From NCBI RefSeq assembly GCF_003217775.1, contig NZ_QJVJ01000007.1, positions 186,001 to 250,000 of the forward strand: a stretch of 64,000 nt of DNA, written 5' to 3'. The position numbers and the translations under genes are program-made. Under the pieces are notes generated by a model. The model was not told the DNA's origin. It made no database searches and worked only from the letters and a program-made list of their open reading frames with translations. The stretch comes from Paenibacillus flagellatus (GTDB taxonomy: Bacteria; Bacillota; Bacilli; Paenibacillales; NBRC-103111). Of the stretch, positions 17,250-25,709 are shown piece after piece (position 1 is the stretch's first letter; each line of letters begins with the position of its first letter).

Positions 17250-18011
17250 ATGCTGCCCGTAGAACGAAAAATGCGCATCGTCGAGTACGTCAAGCAAAAC
17301 CGGGTCGCGACCGTTGCCGCACTCGCCAAGCAGTTTCAGGTTCACGAGGCGACGATTCGGCGGGATCTCGCGGAGATCGAGATGGAAGGGCTGCTGCGCC
17401 GGACGCACGGCGGGGTCGTCGTCGATCGGGGAGCGAACAGCGAGGCTTCTTTCTCGGAGCGGGCTCACGAGCAAACCGAGCAGAAGGAGCGGATCGGGAA
17501 AGCGGCGGCCGCGCTCGTCGAGGACGGGGACCATGTCATTCTCGATTCCGGCACGACCACGATGCATATCGCCCGGCACCTCCAGCACCGTTCGGGGATT
17601 ACGGTCGTGACGAACGATATCAATATCGCCGCGGAGCTGAAGGACGCGCCGGGCATTACCGTCATCGTGACGGGCGGGCTGCTGTACCGTTCCAGCTATA
17701 TGCTGAACGGGATGTTTACCGATCAGGTGCTCGGCACGCTGCACGTGCAGAAGGCGTTCATCGGGACGCCGGCGATTCACCCGAAGCACGGACTGACGCA
17801 CCCGGAAGCCCAGCTCGTGCCGACGAAGCAGGGGATGATCCGGGCGGCGCAAGAAATTATCGTCGTGGCGGACGACACGAAGATCGGCAAGCTGTCGCTT
17901 CATACGGTCGCCCCGATCGAGGCGCTGCACCGATTCGTAACCGGGTACGAGGCGACGGAAGCGCAGACGCAGGCGTTCCGCGAATCGGGCGTCGACGTGC
18001 TGCAGGCGTGA
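17250..18011 (+). CDS. DeoR-family transcriptional regulator
   Basis: A 253-residue repressor of the DeoR (GlpR-like) family. The N-terminal winged helix-turn-helix (about 1-55) contains VATVAALAKQFQVHEATIRR and then EGLLRRTHGG. The effector domain starts at about 75 and has IGKAAAALVEDGDHVILDSG followed by TTTMHIARHL, the sugar-phosphate-binding pattern of this family. The start at 17250 follows AAGGAGGG; an ATG eight codons upstream has no such site. The gene heads a probable operon with the TarJ-like dehydrogenase 53 bases downstream, so a pentose or pentitol phosphate is the likely effector. Confidence 0.93.
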   Translation: MLPVERKMRIVEYVKQNRVATVAALAKQFQVHEATIRRDLAEIEMEGLLRRTHGGVVVDRGANSEASFSERAHEQTEQKERIGKAAAALVEDGDHVILDSGTTTMHIARHLQHRSGITVVTNDINIAAELKDAPGITVIVTGGLLYRSSYMLNGMFTDQVLGTLHVQKAFIGTPAIHPKHGLTHPEAQLVPTKQGMIRAAQEIIVVADDTKIGKLSLHTVAPIEALHRFVTGYEATEAQTQAFRESGVDVLQA

Positions 18012-18064
18012 CCCTCTCATCGCGCGGGAAACGCGACGGCCGCATGGAGAGGAGGTGAGAACAG

Positions 18065-19225
18065 ATGACATACGAATTGAACACCGCAAGCACGACGGGC
18101 GATGCGAGCGGAACGGACGGAGCCGTCACCTCCCGGGCCTACCGGCTCGTTAAGGCCGGTGTCGTGGAGGAGACGATGCTTAGGCACCCGGTGCCGGAAG
18201 GCCACGTCGTCGTGGAGCCGACGCTCGGCAGCATTTGCCACGCCGACCTGCGCTACTTTACCGGCCAGCGGAGACCCGAGGCGATGGCGCGCAAGCTGCC
18301 GATGGCGCTGATTCACGAAGGGATCGGCACGATTGTGCGGGACGACTCCGGACGGTTAAAGCCGGGCCAACGCGTCGTCATCGTGCCGAGCATGCCGGGT
18401 TATATGCTGAACGGGACGAGCGCGGACGAATGCTGCCCCGTCTGCCGGGACCGGCTCGGGGACAATTACTGCGCCCACGGCAAATTTTTGGCGAGCGGGA
18501 CGGACGGCATCGCCCAAGACCGTCTCGTCGTACCGGCGGCCAGTGCGATCCCGGTGCCGGACGACATACCGGACGAAATCGCCGTCCTGTCGGAGCTGTG
18601 CTCCGTGTCGTACCACGCGCTCAGCCGGGCGGGCGATCGGCTGTCCCGGGGAAAGGCGGCCGTGTTCGGCGACGGGCCCGTCGGCTATTTGACGGCGGCG
18701 ATGCTGCACCACGTATACGGACTGGGCCGCGACCGGCTGCGGGCATTCGGAGCGATGCCGGAGAAGCTCGCCGAGTTCGGCTTCGCCGAGCGGTCGCTCG
18801 TGCAGGAGTACGATTTCGGGACGGGAGAGGGCGTGGACGTCGCCGTCGAATGCACGGGCGGACGGTTCAGCGAGAGCGCGGTGAACCAGGCGATCGAGCT
18901 GCTCAATCCGGGAGGCGTCCTCATTTTGATGGGCGTTACCGAGGAGAGGGTCCCGATCAATACCCGGGACGTGTTGGAGAAAGGCATAACGATGATCGGC
19001 AGCAGCCGGAGCTCGGCGGCCGACTTTATCGGCGTGCTGGAGGCGATGCGGGATCCGGCTTGCCGGGCGACGCTCGCGCGGCTTTTGCCGGACCGCCCGA
19101 AGACCGTTTCGGCGGTCGGGCATTTCGTGGACGCCATGAACGAGGCGGCGGCCCATCGCGAATGGAAAAAAACGGTACTGGCGTTCCGTTGGCGTGACGC
19201 CGGCGAAATCGCGCAGTACCCATAG
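18065..19225 (+). CDS. Zinc-type MDR dehydrogenase, TarJ-like (ribulose/ribitol-5-phosphate)
   Basis: A 386-residue medium-chain dehydrogenase. Sequence around SICHADLRYFTGQRRPEAMA and RKLPMALIHEGIGTIV closely resembles TarJ, the NADPH-dependent ribulose-5-phosphate reductase that makes ribitol-5-phosphate for teichoic acid. Cys58, His84 and Glu85 are plausible catalytic-zinc ligands, and the Rossmann motif is GDGPVGYLTAAML. A four-cysteine structural-zinc lobe (ECCPVCRDRLGDNYC) is present. No tarI, tarL or teichoic acid gene is nearby and a DeoR regulator precedes it, so a catabolic pentitol-phosphate role is as likely. GGAGGTGAG precedes the ATG. Confidence 0.85.
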   Translation: MTYELNTASTTGDASGTDGAVTSRAYRLVKAGVVEETMLRHPVPEGHVVVEPTLGSICHADLRYFTGQRRPEAMARKLPMALIHEGIGTIVRDDSGRLKPGQRVVIVPSMPGYMLNGTSADECCPVCRDRLGDNYCAHGKFLASGTDGIAQDRLVVPAASAIPVPDDIPDEIAVLSELCSVSYHALSRAGDRLSRGKAAVFGDGPVGYLTAAMLHHVYGLGRDRLRAFGAMPEKLAEFGFAERSLVQEYDFGTGEGVDVAVECTGGRFSESAVNQAIELLNPGGVLILMGVTEERVPINTRDVLEKGITMIGSSRSSAADFIGVLEAMRDPACRATLARLLPDRPKTVSAVGHFVDAMNEAAAHREWKKTVLAFRWRDAGEIAQYP

Positions 19226-19285
19226 ACAAAAACAAGGTGCTCTCTTATTGTACTAGATAAAGAACGAATTCGAAATATGCGCGAG

Positions 19286-19315
19286 ACATGTGACGGTTAT
19301 CCGTCACATGTTTTT
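19286..19315 (+). terminator. Intrinsic terminator after the DeoR-dehydrogenase operon
   Basis: ACATGTGACGG and CCGTCACATGT form a perfect 11-base stem with a TTAT loop and a following T-run. Confidence 0.92.
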
Positions 19316-19326
19316 GCCGCCTTTTA

Positions 19327-19340
19327 CGCAAGCGCTTTCT
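19327..19340 (+). promoter_or_regulatory. cre-like site upstream of the sensor kinase gene
   Basis: CGCAAGCGCTTTCT keeps the AAGCGCTTT core of the CcpA-binding site but misses the outer T and A. It lies about 70 bases upstream of the kinase start, so carbon catabolite control is possible. Confidence 0.35.
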
Positions 19341-19409
19341 TTTTGTAAAGACTTTGTAAACGTCATGGCGATACCGTACGCGCAAGGACGGGCGAAAGGA
19401 GAGGTGACC

Positions 19410-21077
19410 GTGAGAAGGCTCCGCCGGCCGATGTCGATCAAATCCAATTTGCTGCTGTTTTTTTTCGTCTTTTTCTGCATCCCCTTTTTGGCGTTTTGCC
19501 TCGTCTGGTATGCCAAATCGGCGGAGACGATCGAGGAGAGCGGGATTTATTACAACGAGCAGCTGATCGGGCGGGCGAACGCGCAGCTGGACGACTATTT
19601 CGCCGCCATCAAGGCGGACACGATGGCCATTCCCGGCCACCCGCTCGTTCAGGAGTTCATCAAGCTCGATCCCGCCAACGCGTACGACATGTACCGGTTG
19701 AAGGCGCGGCTCTCGAACGAGCTCGTGCCGAATTTGCGCAACGACATGTACGCCTTCTCCATCGTTTCCGCCAAGGGCGCCTATTTCGGCGATTTTCTGA
19801 CGCACCCGTGGGCGTCGGGGCCGTACGACATGCCGCTGCTGGACGAAAGCTTCCGCATTCTCGGCATTACGGAAAAAGACGGGGTCGCCGTCCTGACCGT
19901 CTACCGGAAAATTGTCGACAACGTCACGTACGAGCCGGCCGGCGCGGTCGTCATGGGGCTGTCGCTCCAGCCGATGATGAAAATCGCGGACATCAAGCCG
20001 TACGGCAAAACCGGAACGATCGCGATAACGGACGAGGACGGCCAAATTTTGTACCACACGGATCGCGGGAAATGGGGGACGTTTCTGCCCGCCGATTGGA
20101 CTTCGGAGATGAGCGGGGACGGAGGCCGGCTCGTCCGGGACGGACCGGAAGGCCGGAAAATGATGGTGTACCAGTCGTCCAAGCTGACGCGCTTCCGCGT
20201 CCTGTCGGAGATGTCCATGCACGAGCTGCTCGGCGGGCTGCCGCGTCTTCAGCTGCAGACGCTGCTCGTCGGAGCGCTCATCCTCGTATTGGCCTTTCTC
20301 GTGTTTTATCGGATGTTCCGGGAGGTGAAGAAGCTGCTCGTGGAAAACCATACGGCGCGCATGCGGGAAAAGGAGCTCGAGCTGAAGCACCGGGAGGCGC
20401 TCCTGTCCGCCCAGCAGTCCCGCATCAATCCGCACTTTTTGTACAATGCGCTTGAAATCATCAATTCCTATGCGGTGCTGGCTCGCGTCAAGCCGATCAG
20501 CCGGATGACCGTCCATCTGTCGAACTTGTTCCGCTACAGCGTGAGCAACCCGTCGCAAGTCGTCACGCTGCGGGAGGAGCTTGATCATATATGGAGCTAT
20601 ATCCGTATTCAGGAGCAGCGGTTCGAGGAGCTCAAGTTCGAGGTGGACGTCGACGAGTCGATGCTGGACGGCGTCTACTTGTTCCGTCTTACCGTGCAGC
20701 CGCTCGTCGAAAACGCGTTCCGGCACGCCTACGAGAAGCACGGCTTGACGCCGGGGAAGATTCTGATATCCGGCGTCGCCGAGGAATCGCTGTTCTCGCT
20801 ATACGTTCGGGACGAAGGACGAGGTATGGCCCCGGAGTTGGCGGACAAGTACAACGAAGCGTTCGAGACGGTGACGGAAGGCAAAATGCTCCGGCCCGGC
20901 TTCAGCCCGTTTCGCGCGATCGGCTTGTGGAACGTCCATACCCGGCTCCGCCTCGCGTTCGGCGCCCCTTACGGGATCAAGATCGCTTCTTCCGGCGAGC
21001 GGGGGACCGTGTTTCAGATGAAGCTTCCTTACTTGAAAGGGGTCGTGAACGATGTACAAAGTGCTGATTGCGGATGA
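19410..21077 (+). CDS. YesM-type sensor histidine kinase
   Basis: A 555-residue membrane kinase of the LytS/YesM class. A transmembrane helix at about 12-33 and another at about 285-307 bracket a roughly 250-residue extracellular sensor domain, probably Cache-like. The cytoplasmic part has the His_kinase motif QQSRINPHFLYNALEIINSY with the phosphorylated His, and HATPase_c with LVENAFRHAYEKHG and GRGMAPE. I chose the GTG at 19410 with AAAGGAG seven bases upstream, which puts the first helix near the N-terminus. Its last 26 bases overlap the response regulator gene. It is expected to sense an extracellular sugar for the uptake operon that follows. Confidence 0.93.
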   Translation: MRRLRRPMSIKSNLLLFFFVFFCIPFLAFCLVWYAKSAETIEESGIYYNEQLIGRANAQLDDYFAAIKADTMAIPGHPLVQEFIKLDPANAYDMYRLKARLSNELVPNLRNDMYAFSIVSAKGAYFGDFLTHPWASGPYDMPLLDESFRILGITEKDGVAVLTVYRKIVDNVTYEPAGAVVMGLSLQPMMKIADIKPYGKTGTIAITDEDGQILYHTDRGKWGTFLPADWTSEMSGDGGRLVRDGPEGRKMMVYQSSKLTRFRVLSEMSMHELLGGLPRLQLQTLLVGALILVLAFLVFYRMFREVKKLLVENHTARMREKELELKHREALLSAQQSRINPHFLYNALEIINSYAVLARVKPISRMTVHLSNLFRYSVSNPSQVVTLREELDHIWSYIRIQEQRFEELKFEVDVDESMLDGVYLFRLTVQPLVENAFRHAYEKHGLTPGKILISGVAEESLFSLYVRDEGRGMAPELADKYNEAFETVTEGKMLRPGFSPFRAIGLWNVHTRLRLAFGAPYGIKIASSGERGTVFQMKLPYLKGVVNDVQSADCG

Positions 21078-22149
21078 CGAGCGGATGGTGCGGCTTAATT
21101 TGCGCACGCTGATCGAGCGGGATTCGGAAGGGTTCACCGTCGTCGGCGAGGCGAAGGACGGCGAGCAGGCGCTGCAGCTGTCGCTCGCCCTGCGGCCCGA
21201 CCTGCTGATCACCGACATCCGGATGCCCGGGCTGGACGGACTGGAGCTGATCCGCAGCTTGTCGGACCGCGGTCCCGGGCGCGAGTACCTCGTCGTCTCC
21301 GGCTACGGCGACTTCGAGTACGCCCAGAGCGCGCTGCGCTGCGGGGTCGCCGACTATTTGCTGAAGCCGATCGATCCGGACTATTTCGTAACGGTCATGC
21401 GGAAGGTGGGCGAGCGGCTGAATCGGAAAAGCGGGAGCGGCACCGCTCCGAAAGACTGGATGTGGCCGTGGAAAGGGTACGCCGAGCGGGCGGCGAAGGC
21501 GATCTGGCAGGCGAACGAGGAGGAGCTTCGGAGCGAGCTGGAGCGGATCCGCGCCCTGCTCGTCCCCGAACGCGACCGGACGCCGCCGGAGCTGGCGGAG
21601 CGGTTCGCCTACTATACGGTCGTGCTGAACGGCGAGCTGCGCGAGCGGAACCAGAGCGCGCTGCCGCTTGCCGACGTGGCGCTGCCGGAAAGCGCTACCG
21701 ATAACGCAGAGCTGTTCGAGGCGATTCGAGCCGCGCTGACCGGCCTGGTCGAGCAAATCCGCGCTTCCCGAAACTGGTGGACGTACAACCGGATGATCAA
21801 GAGCGTGACGGCGTTCGTCGAGCGGCATTACGCCCGGGCGGACCTTTCCTTGAAGGACGCCGCCGACCATCTCGACTTGTCGCCCAACTATTTCGGCATG
21901 ACGTTCAAGCGGGAAACCGGCGTTTCGTTCAACCAGTTTTTGACCCAATACCGGATGGAGAAGGCGAAGGCGCTGCTCGCGCACCCGTTCGTCAAGGTGT
22001 ACGAGGTCGGGGAAGCGGTCGGCTTCGAGGACTACGCGTACTTCTCCAAAACGTTCAAAAAGCATACCGGCTTCTCCCCTTCGGAATACCGGAAATGCAC
22101 GGCCGCCGAAGCCGGCGAGCCGGTGCGGAATCGTACAAGTTTTCGTTGA
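21052..22149 (+). CDS. YesN-type response regulator with AraC DNA-binding domain
   Basis: A 365-residue regulator. The receiver domain (1-120) has DDE near residue 10, the phosphoacceptor in PDLLITDIRMPGLDG (about residue 55) and the Lys of YLLKPID. The C-terminal AraC domain (about 255-355) contains LKDAADHLDLSPNYFGMTFK and YEVGEAVGFEDYAYFSKTFK. The start overlaps the kinase gene, giving translational coupling. It probably activates the downstream binding-protein operon, whose promoter has a good -10 (TATAAT, 22181-22186) but no -35. Confidence 0.94.
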   Translation: MYKVLIADDERMVRLNLRTLIERDSEGFTVVGEAKDGEQALQLSLALRPDLLITDIRMPGLDGLELIRSLSDRGPGREYLVVSGYGDFEYAQSALRCGVADYLLKPIDPDYFVTVMRKVGERLNRKSGSGTAPKDWMWPWKGYAERAAKAIWQANEEELRSELERIRALLVPERDRTPPELAERFAYYTVVLNGELRERNQSALPLADVALPESATDNAELFEAIRAALTGLVEQIRASRNWWTYNRMIKSVTAFVERHYARADLSLKDAADHLDLSPNYFGMTFKRETGVSFNQFLTQYRMEKAKALLAHPFVKVYEVGEAVGFEDYAYFSKTFKKHTGFSPSEYRKCTAAEAGEPVRNRTSFR

Positions 22150-22240
22150 TTATTCCATGTTAACCCGCCCGGACGGCTTCTATAATCAATATCGAAAGGG
22201 CTACCGCACCATCGATTACGAACCTAACGGGGGGATGACA

Positions 22241-23833
22241 ATGGCAAGGAAAACGGGCAAAGCCGTCTGGACGGCGGTCGCGACGGTCATGCTGGCCGGC
22301 ACGGTGCTGGCCGCCTGCGGGGGCGACTCCGGGGAGACGGCGGCGAACGGCGGGGAGGCCGGATCGAAGCCGGCCGACACCAACATCCGCGTGCTGCTCT
22401 CGCACAACAACTCGGGCTTCGCGTCCAAAGGACCGGAGGAGAAGAAGCAAAAGTATTACGACGAGCTGAGCAAGCTGTCCGGCTACAACGTCAGCTTCGA
22501 GTTTTTGGGCCATGACATCGATTTCCGCCAGCAGCTGTCGCTGCGGTTCGCTTCCGGCGAGCTGACCGATCTGGTGCGGACCGGCAGCGTCGACTGGGAA
22601 GTCCATCAAGGCGCGGTCGACCGCGGCGTGTTTCTGGAGCTCGGGCCGCTCATCGACAAGTACGGTCCGAACTTGAAGAAGAAAATTCCGGAGGTCGCGT
22701 GGAACAGCCCGAAGGTGACGAAGAACGGCAAAATTTACGGCATTCCGGTGCTGACCGGGGCGGCGGCGGACCGGGTCATCTTTTACCGCCAAGACATGCT
22801 CGATCAATTGAAGATGGGCGTGCCGAAAACGTTGGACGAGTTTTTGGCCTTCGCCGAGGCGGTCAAGAAGAACGACGTGAACGGGGACGGCGATCCGAAC
22901 AACGAATGGGCGCTGTCGCTGACGGACGGCATGTCGTGGAACGACGTGTTCACCGGTTCGTTCGGCGTGCGGCCGGGCACGTGGCATATGCGCAACGGCA
23001 AGCTGGAGCCGGACATCATCCAGCCGGAGATGAAGGAAGCGATCGCTTTCTACAAAAAGCTGTACGACAACGGATATATCGAGAAAGATTTCATTACGAA
23101 AAAGCAGGGCGACCGCGGGACGGACATTTCGAAAGGACTCGTCGCCGCCTGGGGAGCCGCCACGTACCAATACGCGGCCGTAGCCGCCCAGCAATACCCG
23201 AACCAGCCGAAGGCGGCCATTACGATGGCGGTACCGCCGAAGGGACCGCGCGGCGACAACTTCCTGCAAATCGGCACGGACCAAGTGTACTTCGTCTGGG
23301 TCATCCCGGCGAATACGAAAAATCCGGAGAAGATCATCAAGTTCCTCGACTGGGCATGGAGCGCGCCGGAGGCCGACAAGTTTTTCGCTTACGGGATCAA
23401 AGATTTCAACTACACGGAAGAGAACGGCCAGGTCAAATTCGATCCGAAAGGTCCGAACAATTCGGAGCTGAACGAGAAAGAGTTTTTCCAGCTCTCGATC
23501 AACGTGAGGGAGAACGGCTTGAACAATCCATTGGCGCTCAAAGTGCTGCCGAATAGCGACGTCATTCTGAAAGGCTATGAGGATTCCAAGTCGACGATCA
23601 TGAAAAACGACGCGATGTACATGCCTCCGCTCAAAGCGATGGACGGTCGTCCCGAGCTGAATCCGGGCTTCGTCGCCGGCAGTCTGTTCTACGACTGGTT
23701 CGTCAAGCTCGTCGTCGGCAAGGAGGAGCTGGACAAAGGATTCGACGCCTTCGTCGCGGAGTGGAAAAAACGCGGCGGCGAGGCGGCGATCCGGGAAGCG
23801 ACGGACTGGTACAACGCCTTTAACAAGAAATAA
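22241..23833 (+). CDS. Extracellular sugar-binding lipoprotein (family 1, LplA-like)
   Basis: A 530-residue lipoprotein. The signal peptide ends in the lipobox LAAC (Cys26), followed by a Gly/Ser/Glu linker. The mature part shows features of the large LplA/LipO binding proteins: ELTDLVRTGSVDWEVHQ, DMLDQLKMGVPKTLDEF, and a calcium-like loop DVNGDGDPNNEW. It should bind an oligosaccharide and deliver it to the two permeases downstream. The ATG at 22241 has a G-rich site seven bases upstream; the ATG at 22235 lies within that site. A hairpin after the gene may keep its mRNA more abundant than the permease part. Confidence 0.94.
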   Translation: MARKTGKAVWTAVATVMLAGTVLAACGGDSGETAANGGEAGSKPADTNIRVLLSHNNSGFASKGPEEKKQKYYDELSKLSGYNVSFEFLGHDIDFRQQLSLRFASGELTDLVRTGSVDWEVHQGAVDRGVFLELGPLIDKYGPNLKKKIPEVAWNSPKVTKNGKIYGIPVLTGAAADRVIFYRQDMLDQLKMGVPKTLDEFLAFAEAVKKNDVNGDGDPNNEWALSLTDGMSWNDVFTGSFGVRPGTWHMRNGKLEPDIIQPEMKEAIAFYKKLYDNGYIEKDFITKKQGDRGTDISKGLVAAWGAATYQYAAVAAQQYPNQPKAAITMAVPPKGPRGDNFLQIGTDQVYFVWVIPANTKNPEKIIKFLDWAWSAPEADKFFAYGIKDFNYTEENGQVKFDPKGPNNSELNEKEFFQLSINVRENGLNNPLALKVLPNSDVILKGYEDSKSTIMKNDAMYMPPLKAMDGRPELNPGFVAGSLFYDWFVKLVVGKEELDKGFDAFVAEWKKRGGEAAIREATDWYNAFNKK

Positions 23834-23839
23834 GTCCGG

Positions 23840-23886
23840 GAAGGGGCCCTCATTCGTACTTGTGCGCTCGGGGGCCCTTCTTGTTG
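23840..23886 (+). terminator. Leaky terminator or stability hairpin between binding protein and permease genes
   Basis: GAAGGGGCCC pairs with GGGCCCTTC (one bulged G) around a long loop, followed by TTGTTGT. Its place inside an operon suggests partial termination. Confidence 0.6.
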
Positions 23887-23905
23887 TCAGAAAGGAGGCT
23901 TCCTC

Positions 23906-24808
23906 TTGTTCCGCAAAGCGAAATCGGTCGATACGGTCGTCCTGCTGCTGCTCGCGCTTCCCGGGCTCGCCCATTTTCTCGTGTTCAAGTACATCCCGCT
24001 CGCGGGCAACGTCATCGCGTTCCAAGACTATAACATGTTCGCCGGGGTGTTTCACAGCAAGTGGGTCGGGCTGAAGCATTTTATCTTCATGTTCCAATAC
24101 GCCGAGTTCGCGCTCGTACTGAAAAATTCGTTGAAATACGGCCTGTACTCGATATTGTTCGGGTTCCCGGCCCCGCTGCTGCTCGCCCTGCTGCTGAACG
24201 AAATCCGGTTGAGCTGGTTCAAGCGCGCGACGCAGACGATGCTGTACTTGCCGCACTTTTTGTCCTGGGTTATCGTCGGCGGCATCTTCACCGAGCTGCT
24301 GTCCCGTCAAGGGCTGGTCAACCGGCTGCTCGGCGAGTGGTTCGGCATGGAGGCGATCTCCTTCTTGACGGAGCCCCGCTACTTCATGGGAATGGTGATC
24401 GGCCTGGGCGTCTGGAAGGAGGTCGGTTGGTCGATGATCATTTATTTGGCGGCCATTTCCGGCATCAATCCGAACTTGTACGAGGCGGCGATGGTCGACG
24501 GGGCGGGGCGGCTCAAGCAGGCGTGGCACATTACGCTGCCGTCGCTCCTGCCGGCGATCGTCGTCCTGCTGCTGCTGCAGATCGGCAACATTTTGGACGC
24601 CAACGTGGAGCAGGTGCTGTTCTTCCTGAACCCGCTCGTCCGGGAGGCGGGCGAGGTGTTCGACACATACGTCTACCGCGTCGGTCTGATGGGCGGCCAA
24701 TACAGCTACACGACGGCGATCGGCGTGTTCAAGGCGGTCGTCGGCATCGTGCTCGTCGTCGGCCTGAACAAGCTGAGCCGCCGGACGACCGGGGAAAGCA
24801 TCTACTAG
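23906..24808 (+). CDS. ABC sugar permease, LplB type
   Basis: A 300-residue integral membrane permease with six predicted helices. The cytoplasmic EAA loop reads LYEAAMVDGAGRLKQAWHIT, and the N-terminal FLVFKYIPLAGNVIAFQDYN is typical of LplB-like subunits. It starts with TTG at 23906, supported by AAAGGAGG. It pairs with the YtcP-type permease encoded 13 bases downstream. No ATPase gene is in the operon. Confidence 0.95.
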   Translation: MFRKAKSVDTVVLLLLALPGLAHFLVFKYIPLAGNVIAFQDYNMFAGVFHSKWVGLKHFIFMFQYAEFALVLKNSLKYGLYSILFGFPAPLLLALLLNEIRLSWFKRATQTMLYLPHFLSWVIVGGIFTELLSRQGLVNRLLGEWFGMEAISFLTEPRYFMGMVIGLGVWKEVGWSMIIYLAAISGINPNLYEAAMVDGAGRLKQAWHITLPSLLPAIVVLLLLQIGNILDANVEQVLFFLNPLVREAGEVFDTYVYRVGLMGGQYSYTTAIGVFKAVVGIVLVVGLNKLSRRTTGESIY

Positions 24809-24821
24809 GAGGATCCGACCC

Positions 24822-25697
24822 ATGATCATTTCGCGTTCGGAGAAAACGTTCCAATGGGGGAACGCGGTCTTTTTCGTTGCGCTTTGCTTCACGATGATCG
24901 CCCCCATGGTTCACCTGCTCGCCGTCTCGCTCAGCAGTCCGCTGCAGGCGAACAATAAAATGGTCGTCCTGTGGCCGAAAGGGTTCCAGGCGGACGTCTA
25001 CGCGTCGCTGCTGCGCCAGGCGGACATGTGGAGGGCGATGGGGGTGAGCGTTTACATTACGGTCATGGGCACGCTGCTCTGCCTGCTCATGACGTCGGCG
25101 CTCGCCTATACGCTGACCCGTCCGGCGATGCCGGGGCGGAAGCTGATCCTGAAGCTGATCCTGATGACGTTCATTTTTCCGGTGCCGCTCATTCCGAGCT
25201 ATCTCGTCGTCAAGGAGCTGGGCATGATCAACACGCTGTGGGCGCTGATTATCCCGGGGGCGGTGGGCGCCTACAACATTTTCATCATGAAGACGTTTTT
25301 CCAAGGCATCTCCTCCGAGCTCGTCGATGCGATGAAGATCGACGGAAGCGGCGAGTTCGGCGTCTACGCGCGGCTCGTGCTGCCGTTGTCGGCGCCGGTG
25401 CTGGCGACGATCGCGCTGTTCCATTCCGTCGGGACGTGGAACGCCTACTTCGGCGCGCTCATCTATATCCGCTCGAAGGAGCTGTACCCGCTGCAGCTGA
25501 AGCTGAAAAACATGGTGGCGACGAGCGCCACCGATTCGGGGCTCGATGCGATCGCCGTCGATTCCGGCGTACTGTCCAGTCCGGAGACGGTGAAGGCGGC
25601 CGCCATCCTGTTCACCACGGTGCCGATCCTGATCGTATATCCGTTTCTGCAAAAATATTTCGTGAAGGGCGCCATGCTCGGATCGTTGAAGGAATAG
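24822..25697 (+). CDS. ABC sugar permease, YtcP type
   Basis: A 291-residue membrane permease with six helices, the partner of the preceding subunit. The EAA loop is SELVDAMKIDGSGEFGVYAR, and the C-terminus FLQKYFVKGAMLGSLKE is the YtcP/AraQ-like signature. AGGAGG precedes the ATG by ten bases. Complex partner and substrate follow those of the binding protein in the same operon. Confidence 0.95.
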   Translation: MIISRSEKTFQWGNAVFFVALCFTMIAPMVHLLAVSLSSPLQANNKMVVLWPKGFQADVYASLLRQADMWRAMGVSVYITVMGTLLCLLMTSALAYTLTRPAMPGRKLILKLILMTFIFPVPLIPSYLVVKELGMINTLWALIIPGAVGAYNIFIMKTFFQGISSELVDAMKIDGSGEFGVYARLVLPLSAPVLATIALFHSVGTWNAYFGALIYIRSKELYPLQLKLKNMVATSATDSGLDAIAVDSGVLSSPETVKAAAILFTTVPILIVYPFLQKYFVKGAMLGSLKE

Positions 25698-25709
25698 GGG
25701 GAGCGTCGC

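Noticed and set aside
18065-19225. A teichoic-acid tarIJ operon
   Set aside because: Only the dehydrogenase is similar; no cytidylyltransferase or glycosyl/polyol-phosphate transferase gene is next to it.
22160-24907. A 915-codon minus-strand frame across the binding-protein and permease genes
   Set aside because: It spans three real plus-strand features including an intergenic hairpin and has shadow-like composition.
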